64,000 nucleotides of DNA from Wuchereria bancrofti (lineage: Eukaryota; Nematoda; Chromadorea; Rhabditida; Onchocercidae). A program made the position numbers and the translations under genes. The notes below the pieces were generated by a model. It had not been told where the DNA came from and searched no databases. It was given only the letters and a program-made list of their open reading frames with translations. How positions within the stretch are numbered: the first letter of the stretch is position 1; every line of letters starts with the position of its first letter. Below, piece by piece: positions 53,939 through 63,576 of the stretch. The stretch spans positions 6,820,303-6,884,302 of the forward strand of contig SSBO01000009.1 of assembly GCA_005281725.1 (NCBI GenBank), read 5' to 3'.

Positions 53939-54409
53939 TGTAAAAACAAATCTGGTATTTCTTCCTTACTGCTCTGCTTCCTTGCGAAAGTAGTTTTTCT
54001 CTTTTGATAGTTCAGATCGTTGACTTCTTTGCCTTCGATACTGGTAGATTCTCGGATCTGTACTGGTTCCGTTCTGTGTACGTGTACTGTGGGAGTCTTC
54101 GTGAAATACTTTATTATTCAAACCTCAAACTTGGGTAATTAAACCACAGATTAATATTAAAAATTATACAACGTTACAATAACGAATTGATACATAACAC
54201 ACAAACATAACTTAATTATAAAACATTTAAAGATATAAGCAAGCTAGACTCCCAACCGACCCATACCAAGACAAGAAGCTATAATGCATGACTTTGTAAG
54301 GAAGAAAATTGGGAGAGATTTTATGGATGTTAAGGTTACAAAGCGGATTAAAATCACTTAATACAATAATCTTTGTTCATTACGTTATAGCTTCGCCATT
54401 GTGGCGACA
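53939..54409 (-). mobile_element. Inverted solo LTR of the BEL/Pao element
   Basis: A 471-bp copy, minus strand, of the LTR seen at 56866-57340. In sense direction it starts TGTCGCCACAATGG at 54409 and ends TTTTTACA at 53939. Flanks are ATGAA (53934-53938) and ATGAG (54410-54414), a 5-bp duplication with one change. It carries one copy of the 84-base unit, the TATA-like box (54163-54168), SL1 (54124-54145) and AATAAA (54110-54115) in the same order and spacing as the other LTR. It differs from that LTR at scattered positions, mainly in U3. Confidence 0.85.
54124..54145 (-). promoter_or_regulatory. SL1 spliced-leader sequence within the LTR
   Basis: Read on the minus strand, the 22 bases are GGTTTAATTA-CC-CAAGTTTGAG, identical to the nematode SL1 exon. 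The next bases are GTTTGA, so the GAG|GT donor junction is kept. The TATA-like box starts 23 bases upstream. Confidence 0.9.
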
Positions 54410-55854
54410 ATGAGTTATCGAATCTCGATGACAGTGAACTTCTTTAAAATGTAAAATAAAGTAAATAAAATAAGTAAATAGTAAGCGCAGATGCAATCTA
54501 TTCGAATTTTCTTCCCTGTCTTTATGACGCTTTATGTTATATTCAGTTTGAAATTTGAAAATTTGATCCTAATTTTGGATTGTTGAATTCTATACTTCCG
54601 TTGTTAATTCAGGCTTAGAATTTCATTTTAATTTACAGTTTAGATTTTTTCCGGATAAGATTTATTTTTTTTACCAAATTTTAAAATGTCTTTATTTTTC
54701 TAAATTGGAGAAAAAACGAAGACAACAGCCGTATTTAATGATGTGATATAAATGAGATTAAATATGATTAAAACTGGAATTCTTTTCCTGGATACAATTA
54801 AAAGACTTTTCATGTGACCTATTATAATAGAATTTTATTTGAAGGATCCATAGTTTTGAAGGATCATAGAGTTAGTTCACTCGAAGTTCATCAGAAGATT
54901 TTCGTCAAATTAGTTTGATGCAAACAAAAATCTGCTAAAGACAGTTGTAATTTAAAAAAATAAGCGGTAAAGTTCTGGATGTCAATTCAGTATAATTTTG
55001 ATATCCTAGAATAACAAAATTGAATTTACCTTATCAGTTTGATTAAACACTAATAAAATAAAGTAATTGAATCGATTTTTGAAACTCGTATTTAAAAGGA
55101 AAAATTTATATAAAAAACTGAATCTCACTTAATTGAATTAGTGATACTTGACGTTACAAAATGTATTATGAGTACTTGCAACGAAATGAGCGAAGACAAT
55201 ATTAATGGAATATTGTTTAGCTAGAGCGATTTAAAACAAAAGATTGAATTTAAATCGGAACTAGTCTAACAATACAAATATAGCGGATTGATGGCTACTC
55301 GTAAAACAATGTTTTGATTTACTGCAAAAACAAGAAATCATTTGAAATTAAAGAAAATAATCGAAAATAGCACACTGATGATGAAACATATACAATTTGA
55401 GCGAAAGTATACTTATTTATCAGAATACATTACCAAAAATTCATTATTTAATTAGTCCATATGATAAACAAATTTATTCTTTCACTATTTCAAAATTAGT
55501 ATTTTGATTCGTTTCATGATTGGTAATTACCCATCAGTTTTATCTTATAGTCACACATTATCCATGCGCACTTAGGAAAAAGATGAAAAAGACTGCAGAT
55601 TGCACAAAGTGGTGAAATAAATCCTATTAATTGGATAGTTCTTTCATAGTTACTTTTATATGAATGTACTCAGTGTTTAATAATAATAAGCTAATCGTTT
55701 TTTCCAAGTCAAATGTTTACTTCTAATGTTGGATATAGTTGAAGTGTTGTCATATGATTTTTGTCATCTTAAGCATTGTTTTTCAGCAATAATTGTTGTC
55801 TGATATTATTGAGGGTCCAAATATGCCAACTTTGGTAGACTTGAAAGTGCGTCT
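54410..55854. other. Unique sequence between two inverted LTRs
   Basis: About 1.45 kb of AT-rich DNA with no gene that I can support. Confidence 0.5.
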
Positions 55855-55859
55855 GCGTG
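55855..55859. repeat. Target-site duplication GCGTG (left copy)
   Basis: Identical to 57341-57345. Together they delimit the element. Confidence 0.85.
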
Positions 55860-56279
55860 TGTCGCCACAATGGCGAAGCTATGATGTAATGAACAAAGAT
55901 TACTGTTTTAAGTGATTTTAATCTACTTTGTAACCTTAACATCTGTCGCCACAATGGCGAAGCTATGATGTAATGAACAAAGAGTATTGTTATAAGTGAT
56001 TTTAATCTACTTTGTAACCTTAACATCTGTCGCCACAATGGCGAAGCTATGATGTAATGAACAAAGATTACTGTTTTAAGTGATTTTAATCTACTTTGTA
56101 ACCTTAACATCTGTCGCCACAATGGCGAAGCTATGATGTAATGAACAAAGATTACTGTTTTAAGTGATTTTAATCTACTTTGTAACCTTAACATCTGTCG
56201 CCACAATGGCGAAGCTATGATGTAATGAACAAAGAGTATTGTTTTAAGTGATTTTAATCTACTTTGTAACCTTAACATC
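55860..56279 (+). repeat. Five tandem 84-bp units at the 5' LTR start
   Basis: Units begin at 55860, 55944, 56028, 56112 and 56196, each starting TGTCGCCACAATGGCGAAGC and ending TTAACATC. Units 2 and 5 share GAGTATTGTT where the others have GATTACTGTT. The 3' LTR and the solo LTR have one unit only. Because 84 is a multiple of 3 the antisense strand shows a repetitive open frame that is not a gene. Confidence 0.95.
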
Positions 56280-56422
56280 CAAAAAATCCCTCCCAATTTT
56301 CTTCCTTACAAAGCCATTTATAGTATCTTGTAATGGTATGGCTCGGTTGGGAAGTGTCTAGCTTGCTTACATCTTTAAATGTTTTATAATTAAGTTATAT
56401 TCGTGTGTTATGTATCAACTCN

Positions 56423-56820
56423 AATGGCAAACGCAATACCTTCAAACACTACGAGACCGCAAACAAAGAGAACACAAAGGACCACACGCGCAGACTAGAC
56501 GTATTCCACAAGTGGGAGAGATTGTCTTGGTGCGCACAGGAGCAGTACCCAGAGGATGTTGGCCTCTGGCGCGCATCACCAAGTTAATAGCACAAGCTGG
56601 TAATATTCGAGCGGCCCAACTTAAAATGTCCAATGGACACATTTGGGAAAGACCATTGAACCACCTCTACCCCTTAGAACTGAGCATCAGTCAAAACAAA
56701 CAGTACCAAGTCGTGGACCCGAATATCGAACTAGAAGATGACGAAGATGAAGAAAAGCTATCCATCCGTCCTCGATTCGGCGGAAGAAAAACGATGCCAA
56801 AAGAGCTAAGAACAGGCTGA
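56423..56820 (+). pseudogene. BEL/Pao polyprotein C-terminus (DUF5641-like) remnant
   Basis: About 132 codons are open from the N to a TGA stop. The segment contains the hallmark order of the region after integrase in BEL/Pao polyproteins: W-x-x-x-Y-L-x-x-L-R, then VGEIVLVRTGAVPRGCWPLA, ITKLI, AAQLKMSNGHIWERPLNHLY and PLE. It ends in an acidic run (ELEDDEDEEKL) and basic residues. The upstream coding sequence is absent, so it cannot make a working product as it stands. Confidence 0.85.
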
Positions 56821-57106
56821 AAACAAGTTCAGTCATTTAGCTTGCTACTTTTCTCGAGTCGGGAGTGTCGCCAAAATGGCGAAGCTATGATGTAATGAAC
56901 AAAGATTACTGTTTTAAGTGATTTTAATCTACTTTGTAACCTTAACATCCAAAAAATCCCTCCCAATTTTCTTCCTTACAAAGCCATTTATAGTATCTTG
57001 TAATGGTATGGCTCGGTTGGGAAGTGTCTAGCTTGCTTACATCTTTAAATGTTTTATAATTAAGTTACATTCGTGTGTTATGTATCAACTCGTTATTGTA
57101 ATGTTG

Positions 57107-57112
57107 TATAAT
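57107..57112 (+). promoter_or_regulatory. TATA-like box of the LTR
   Basis: TATAAT starts 23 bases before the first G of SL1. The same spacing is kept in the inverted solo LTR. Confidence 0.55.
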
Positions 57113-57129
57113 TTTTAATGTTAATCTGT

Positions 57130-57151
57130 GGTTTAATTACCCAAGTTTGAG
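57130..57151 (+). promoter_or_regulatory. SL1 spliced-leader sequence at the start of R
   Basis: The 22 bases GGTTTAATTA-CC-CAAGTTTGAG equal nematode SL1 at every position. They are followed by GTTTGAATAATAAAG, giving a GAG|GT junction like that of the SL RNA donor, then the poly(A) signal. No Sm-site or SL RNA body and no 5S rRNA gene is present, so this is not an SL RNA gene. Confidence 0.93.
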
Positions 57152-57159
57152 GTTTGAAT

Positions 57160-57165
57160 AATAAA
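57160..57165 (+). terminator. Poly(A) signal of the LTR
   Basis: AATAAA 9 bases after SL1. Confidence 0.7.
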
Positions 57166-57340
57166 GTATTTCACGAAGACTCCCACAGTACATGTACACA
57201 GAACGGAACCAGTACAGATTCGAGAATCTACCAGTATCGAAGGCAAAGAAGTCAACGATCTGAACTGTCAAGGAAGGAAACCTACTTTGTTTCGCAAGGA
57301 AGCAGAGCAGTAAGAAAGGGTTATTAAATTTGTTTTTACA

Positions 57341-57345
57341 GCGTG
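57341..57345. repeat. Target-site duplication GCGTG (right copy)
   Basis: Identical to 55855-55859. Confidence 0.85.
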
Positions 57346-57829
57346 AGAAGCCGGTTTATCTTTAAATATGTAAAGTGCGGCGCATTCGGCATGTTTAATT
57401 TTAAGCTTAACTTTAATTCTCAATTTACATATGGTTTTATTTATTGAACTTGTTGGCAGCAATAAATGGAATGGTTTTTAGCTAATGGATGAGGTTGGAG
57501 AACAGTGAAGTTGAGGCACAACAAGTCAAGTCGCAGCAACAATAGCAGAAAGATAAAATAGCATCGGCACTGGTTAATGGTAGTGGTAGCTTGTAGGAGC
57601 AGAAGAATGAGGAAGAAATGACAGATGTCACATAAGCTGTTTCTCAGTGAGGGCAGTATTGATATGGCGTCAAGGACGCCAATAATAGTCGCAGAAGCAG
57701 AAAAATGGAGGGAATTTGTGAAATTATATTGTTTCATTTTTAAATATGCAAATCTGGCAAAAGCTTAGTTTATAATATTTTGTCAGTTTGCAGTTTTTAA
57801 CAAATGAATAAATCAAAAAGAAACCAATT
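57346..57829. other. Intergenic or 5' region of a small gene
   Basis: No coding exon is supported. A TTTGTCAG/TTTGCAG pair at about 57779-57793 could be the trans-splice acceptor for the next gene, 35-45 bases before its ATG. Confidence 0.4.
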
Positions 57830-58104
57830 ATGCAACAAGAAAATCACGAAGCAGAACCAACAGTATCAGAGCTCTTCCATACTCCGGAAGTAGAAGGTTT
57901 GCCGAAGATAATACCAACAGTCCCTTGTCAGCTCAGAAATATCGACCCTTATGAGGTAAACAGGAATGCAAACAGGTCGTGCATAATTGTAAATTTAAAT
58001 TCATGTCATTAATATACTGGGAAATTATAAGTGGATAATTTGAATGAATTCGAAGATGGTTAATTTAAAAATTTGCTATTTTTCAGGATATTGAATGTGT
58101 CTAA
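57830..58104 (+). CDS. Small two-exon gene of unknown function
   Basis: Exon 1 (57830-57955) encodes 42 residues from MQQENHEAEPTVSEL to RNIDPYE and ends at GTAAAC. Exon 2 (58087-58104) follows TTTTTCAG and encodes DIECV then TAA. The product is an acidic 47-residue protein without signal peptide or membrane span; I recognise no domain. The AATAAA poly(A) signal overlaps the stop codon, which fits a very short 3' UTR. Good splice sites, an in-phase join and the poly(A) signal argue for a real gene. It could also be the 3' end of a longer gene with upstream exons that I missed. Confidence 0.5.
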
Positions 58105-58108
58105 TAAA
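58103..58108 (+). terminator. Poly(A) signal overlapping a stop codon
   Basis: AATAAA shares two bases with the TAA stop of the small gene. Confidence 0.5.
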
Positions 58109-61100
58109 ATTTGAGGCTTTGAAGGGATGGCGAATTCACGCCATTAAAACGCATGTGTAAAACAGTTTTGAAACTATTTTCATTAATACTTTAAAAAAAT
58201 TATTCGTTAATGGTTGATTTTACCTAAAAGATAAAATATTTTGAATATTACATATTTCAAGCTTTTGCCAGAGATGCGGCCACTTCTTCAATATGCCGCA
58301 TGCAATATGCCAGTCGTCTGAAAAAATAACAGTCACAATGATGTTTCATTCCTTGGAATAGTGCTCCAAAGCTGCGAAGGCTGTTATAAATGGAAGAACC
58401 GTCAAGCGGCGTAGACTTGAACTGGCGGTGGGGAAGAAGAAGCTGGACACTATTACACTCTTAATAAGGGGATTTTTTCTTTTCAATAATACCAGACGCA
58501 AGATATTATTGTCGAAGATTTTAATGTCGTGAAACTCTAGAATATTATATGAGAGTTGAGAATATAAGTAAGAAATATATCCTATGGATGTTTAACCACT
58601 TTTGGAGAACTATGACCTCCGATGACACAATCTTTGAAAAAGTAGTTTCGGAAAAGCTCATTGGATTTCTTATTGTGTTGCGATTTTGTTTTTCAATCAA
58701 TAGTTCTATTGTTTTTGTTTTATTTTGCTTACCAATTTATTAAAATATAAAAAAGTGGAAAATGAAAAACAAAAAACAAAGAAAACAAAAAAGTCAAAAA
58801 ATGGAAATAGAAAAAAACCAGAAAATGAAAAAATAAAAAATAAAAGCAAGAAAGAAATAAATTTAAAAAATCAAAAACTAAAAAAACAAAAAAGGATGAA
58901 TTGATTCAGTTGTATTGCTAACATATTGTTCCAATATGTTATTGATCAGTTTATTTTCATTTTATTATTTTTTTTGATTTTAGTTACTTTCAATACCACA
59001 CATTTTTGTTATTATCACATATTTTTATCTTCAACGAACAGTTATTGTGATTTCTCTTTTTTCTTGTCATTTTAATTTTTACTTATATTTCACATGTTAG
59101 TGCTGATTTCATACATTATTATTTCTTTTCATTTTTTTTCTCATTCTAGCTCATTTTTCTCCTACTCTCGTAATTTATTGGAGTTTTTTCTGTTGATTAG
59201 ACTAGATGTTGACTAGATATTTTTATTTTCCACGTTTTTTTTTCTGTTTTTTCATTGCAATACGGAATTTTAATATATTTCTATAGGTATCTCTATTGCC
59301 TAACAAAATTTAGATGTTTTCATATTTTTGTCATGATTTAATTTCTTAATAAATGTTTTAATATTTTTATTAAATTTGGGCAGTTTAAAAATGGATGTTT
59401 TAGGTCGAATTATATATTGTTAAGAATCGTTTTGATGCTTTATTCTGGTCTAAAAAAAATGTTTTAGGTCCAACTATTGTTTGTGACTGCAATATTCTAA
59501 AGTTTTCAATTGACTTCGTAGCTTTAATAACCATTCTATAGGAAACAATAAATAATTTCTTACAAATTATAAAATTTCGTGTCATTAATTAAGATTAAGT
59601 GCTGTGACAATTGTTTAGTATAGGTTGTTATCAAAAAGTAGTATATTTGCAGTGATTTTGTACTACTTGTATGTAAGCTTTAATTGCAGAAGCATTTCTA
59701 ATTATAGAAATATTGAGTGTAAATTTTGATCTCAGTTCCAGTGTTGGTTTTCATATTTTTACCTTTTTTTGCATCAGGAAGGTTTTCATTTTCCGATACA
59801 CTGTTTCATTCTTCAAACCTTTTGTCGTATTTTTTTACCGGCTCACTAATAATTTGGTATATTCTCAACTATTTTTATACATCTTTCCTTTAGTTTATGT
59901 TTCTCTTGCAGACTTCTTCCATGTCTTGCTTTAACATTTCCTTTTTGATAGCTGTTGTCTAATATTTTGTCTAATATTAGCTTTCATGGAATAAATCAGC
60001 ACAAAATCCTCATCGATGTCATAAATTGATCAATTAGTGACATTTATTCAGTTCCGCATAATCAGACGTTATCTTTTCAAAATTGGTGGAATATGTTTGA
60101 ATTAATCGAAATCTTCTCATGACTTAGTATGTAAAAATTATTTGACCTACTTTACATCATTATTTACAAAACGTAATCTGATATCCTTTATCTCAGGCTT
60201 ATTAATCCTTTGCTACCTGTTTGACGTACGTTTCACGCATAATATTACTGTGATGAACCACTAACCTTTCATAAAACCTTTATAAGACTAATTTGCAAAT
60301 TATTGATCAATACTGTACATTTAAAAAAAATATATGACTAATTTTAATCAAAATAAGAGATTTATATGACAACGAATAGTAAGTGTCAAGCGCGCACCGA
60401 TAAGTGCATTTAATAGAAAATTGGTTTGATCATAAAGCTAGACTGAATGATTCAGGTATCTAAATCACTTCAGCTCCTTTGGAATATTAATTCATGATTG
60501 TTTTGGCACAAATTATAACGACAATCAAGAATGTGATTTGATTAAATATTGGTTTTTTATCAACAACTTTGCAATTAAATGAATAAAATAAAAAGACTAA
60601 GAGCACTTAAGATAGTTGTAATCCATTCTTTAAAATTGTTTTTCGTTGTGATTATGGTAGAGGAGAATCAGAATTGGTAGATTCAATCAAAACAGTGTAA
60701 AAAATGAATCTGATCCAAAGTAAAAAGAGAAAGGTAAATTGAAAGAAAAATTAAAATGGTATCTAAACCAGTAATTTTGCCGGTTGTGCAATTGTAATAG
60801 TAAAATGAATCGATAAAACTCTTTTTTGAATCAACATAATCCTTTTCTTATGAGTGAATTTCTTTTTTTTGCTTTTTCAGATCCAATAAAATTAGGTCGA
60901 TGAAATATGATATTACTAATTGTAAGTTCATTAAAAAAGGAAATTTGGTTGTGACAAAATTAATAAGTTTCATTGTTTCATTATTACCATTACTCGGCTT
61001 AGGCTGTATTTTTGTTTTATTAGTAAGTGGATCTTTTCAGTTTCTCTAAAAGCCATTATTAATGATTAGACTCGACACCTTTGAACGCTTGTGCACTAGT

Positions 61101-63475
61101 AATGACAATGAAAAGTCTGGAGCATGTGGTAAAATGTGTTCCAATTACTTTCATAATTAAAAAGAAGCATATAAATAAATGGATTATTTATAAAAAGATT
61201 ATTATTAAAAAGTGATGTTGTAGAAGTAAATTATCTATTGCAAAGTATATTATTTTATGGCAACATTTTTTATGTATAAAAAAAATGTAAATTAATATTT
61301 TAAGTTTCATAAACAAATTTTTTGATAGTTTATATCATTACGACGAGATCATTTTTCCCTTTTCTCTTTTCCTTTCCTGTTATCGAATAAATTAGCGGAA
61401 GAAAAATTTAGTAATATCTAAAATAATAAATTACTTCCGGTATATGTACAGAGCATCATATCCAACAAAGACATTTGTAAAAATATGAGCATCAAAATGC
61501 TAATAAGTTATAAAATTACAATTCTCTAACATTCTTCCACTTTTATTCAGAAAATAACCTTTAGTTGACATTATATTCATAAGAGATAACCTTCTTTCAT
61601 GCAAGTAAGATCTTCTTGATAATTATAGCAATAAATTTTATAGTAACTTCTCTATGGAAAAATTCAATAATTGTTGCATAAATTTTTTGAATCAAATTTA
61701 GAAAGTTGAAAATAGCATTAGTAATAAAATTTTAGCTTTTTAAAAGAAATTAAGTTAAGCAGTTTAGCCTTTGGACCACACGTTGCTTATATTTCATAGA
61801 AGATTTAGCTTTCAACTTATTTGCAGTGAATGTTCATCGTTTTTTCTTCGTTCTTCTCTTTTACTTCAAACTGAGCTGATATTTTACCTTTGAGCAGCTA
61901 ATGATAAGCAGCAGGATAATAAGCATAAATATAATTACCACCTTCCTCCTTCATATTTGATGTTTAGGAATTCGTTAGTACATTATGCCTTACTAGTAAC
62001 TTTAATTGCCAAATGGATCAGAGAAGATGAAACGAGAAGAGAAGAGAATAGATTTATGTAATGAGGTAATCAACAGCGCTCTCTTCTTTTCTGTCTTTTG
62101 CGCTAATTTGTTGTCCATGCTGTTTGCTAATATTAATGAGGCCTATCTAGGCCTTGTTAGTTTTAATCTTAAAGAGACAAGACAAAAAAGATGTTTAGAC
62201 AAGCCAATGATAGTCACATGTCTTTCTTGACTACTCCATTACTTACCCCTTACACATTCTTTTTATTTACCCAATACTGACTCTTCGTCCTTTAGGCTTT
62301 TCTAGATAATCATTTTTTTTTTCAAGTTGTAAGAGTCTGATAAATATATTGAAGGTTGTGAGAGTACTAGGCAGACAAGCAAAATGGATTCACAGTTAGT
62401 ATGCTTGCGAGAAATATTGGCGTCTGCAAGCTGGCCTCAAGATTTATCAGTTCAGGAAAAGTGCTAAAAACCTGACCATTCTTGGCTTCATCTAATGCAT
62501 TAAAAGGCGATAACCAGAATGCTTCCATACTAAAAGACCTACCTACCTGCCTAACACTTTTCTTATGCTAATTCTTTTTATTCCGTTGATTTTATTTTAG
62601 TTCAGTTCGCACTGTCATATAATATTGTTTAATTCATATCGCCATTTCACTCATTTTGTTTATGTATTTTATCGATAAATTTTTTTAGTTCTATTCATTT
62701 TACCGTAGAAACAAACGCTTTGCGTAAATTGAATTTTGGAATTTTGTTCAATTTACATTCCCAAAGGTCTCTTTTCTAATTCATTTATTGTTACTTTTAT
62801 ACCTTCTTATTTTATTCCTTTTTGATAGTAGTCCCATTAAAGCAGTACCCATACATTACTTACATTATGATGACCTCGGCAATAATTTATCGGCAAAATA
62901 CTGAAAATCTAATAGCGATTCACCAGTAATCAAAGTATTAATAGTTCAATTGATACTGAAATATTGAATGAAAAAATCAATTAATGAAAGTTTTACTTTC
63001 TCGGATTTATTCATAAAAATTGTATGTTTTCAACAAAGATTAATGGGGAAGATCATTCTGGATACTTTTTATCTGACCTTGTTTATAAAAATTCTTGTTT
63101 AGATTTCGTTATGTGTATTTTATCGTTGTAAGTTGAAATTATTAAGTTAGGTTGTAAAGTGCTTTCAAGCGAAAGAAACCAGAAATCGGTACCAATATAT
63201 TTTCGAATACTAAAGATCTTTTAAAAAACTTAAAAAATTTGTGAACAAAAATGCATTCAGATTGAAATTTAAATTGGGTGAATACCATTACTTTCTGTTT
63301 GTACATTCTCGTTTCATAGCTCAAACAAATAACATTTCAGTGCTTACTGAACTTCGAAAAATTTTATTTACTGGGTCAGTTATTTCAATGATAAATGGGA
63401 GTAATGAAGATGAAATAAGTTATCAGTGACAGTAATGAGATTTTAAAATGCGCTTTATTTTGAATAAAAACTTAC
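58109..63475. other. AT-rich intergenic region
   Basis: No exon chain is supported. Frames of 60-75 codons are AT-driven. A TGTCG...TCGTGAAA segment at 58510-58534 looks like a diverged relative of the LTR start at 26527/41043 (about 19 of 25 positions). The stretch from 58742 to 59260 is strongly strand-asymmetric (A-rich then T-rich). Confidence 0.5.
58742..58898. repeat. A-rich low-complexity block
   Basis: About 155 bases made of AAAAA runs broken by single G or C. It is followed from about 58940 to 59260 by a T-rich block, so the two could pair loosely. Confidence 0.75.
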
Positions 63476-63554
63476 CTGTCCAACCATTAACACTTTCATT
63501 CTCATCCGACTCAGTTGACAACTCAAAACTTCTTTTTCTTTCCCGCACATGCAT
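63476..63554 (-). CDS. Candidate first coding exon, product unknown
   Basis: On the minus strand an acceptor-like TTGGCTTAG (ending at 63577) is followed after 22 bases by ATG (63554), then MHVRERKRSFELSTESDEN and ESVNGWT, then a strong GTAAGT donor at 63475. Spacing and composition fit a trans-spliced first exon. A possible next exon in phase starts after CTTTAG near 63209 and ends with a stop at 63142-63144, giving a product of only 48 residues. I do not recognise the protein; without a confirmed second exon this remains tentative. Confidence 0.3.
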
Positions 63555-63576
63555 TGAGGCTGTTATTATACCAGGC

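Larger units (their letters stand above)
55860..57340 (+). mobile_element. Collapsed BEL/Pao LTR retrotransposon
   Basis: Flanked by GCGTG on both sides. Parts: an incomplete 5' LTR (55860-56421), one undetermined base (N, 56422), the C-terminal end of the polyprotein (to the stop at 56818-56820), a short untranslated stretch, and a full 3' LTR (56866-57340, TGTCGCCA...TTTTTACA). Protease, reverse transcriptase, RNase H and integrase are absent, and the 5' LTR lacks R and U5, so an interior of several kilobases is missing at the N. Either the assembly collapsed there or the copy is deleted. Class is based on the coding remnant and the 5-bp target duplication. Confidence 0.85.
56866..57340 (+). 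mobile_element. 3' LTR of the BEL/Pao element
   Basis: 475 bp, TGTCGCCA...TTTTTACA. U3 56866-57129, with a TCGCCA-AAA-TGGCGA hairpin at its start and a TATA-like box at 57107-57112. R begins with SL1 at 57130. The AATAAA signal is at 57160-57165, so R is probably only about 50 bases. U5 runs to 57340. Confidence 0.85.

Noticed and set aside
55769..56296. 175-codon minus-strand open frame with five 28-residue repeats
   Set aside because: It is the antisense reading of the 84-bp LTR repeat. The repeat length is a multiple of three, so one open unit makes a long frame. No other coding evidence.
57130..57151. SL1 RNA gene
   Set aside because: Only the 22-nt leader is present. The sequence after it is the LTR R/U5 region with a poly(A) signal, not an SL RNA body, and no 5S rRNA gene is nearby.
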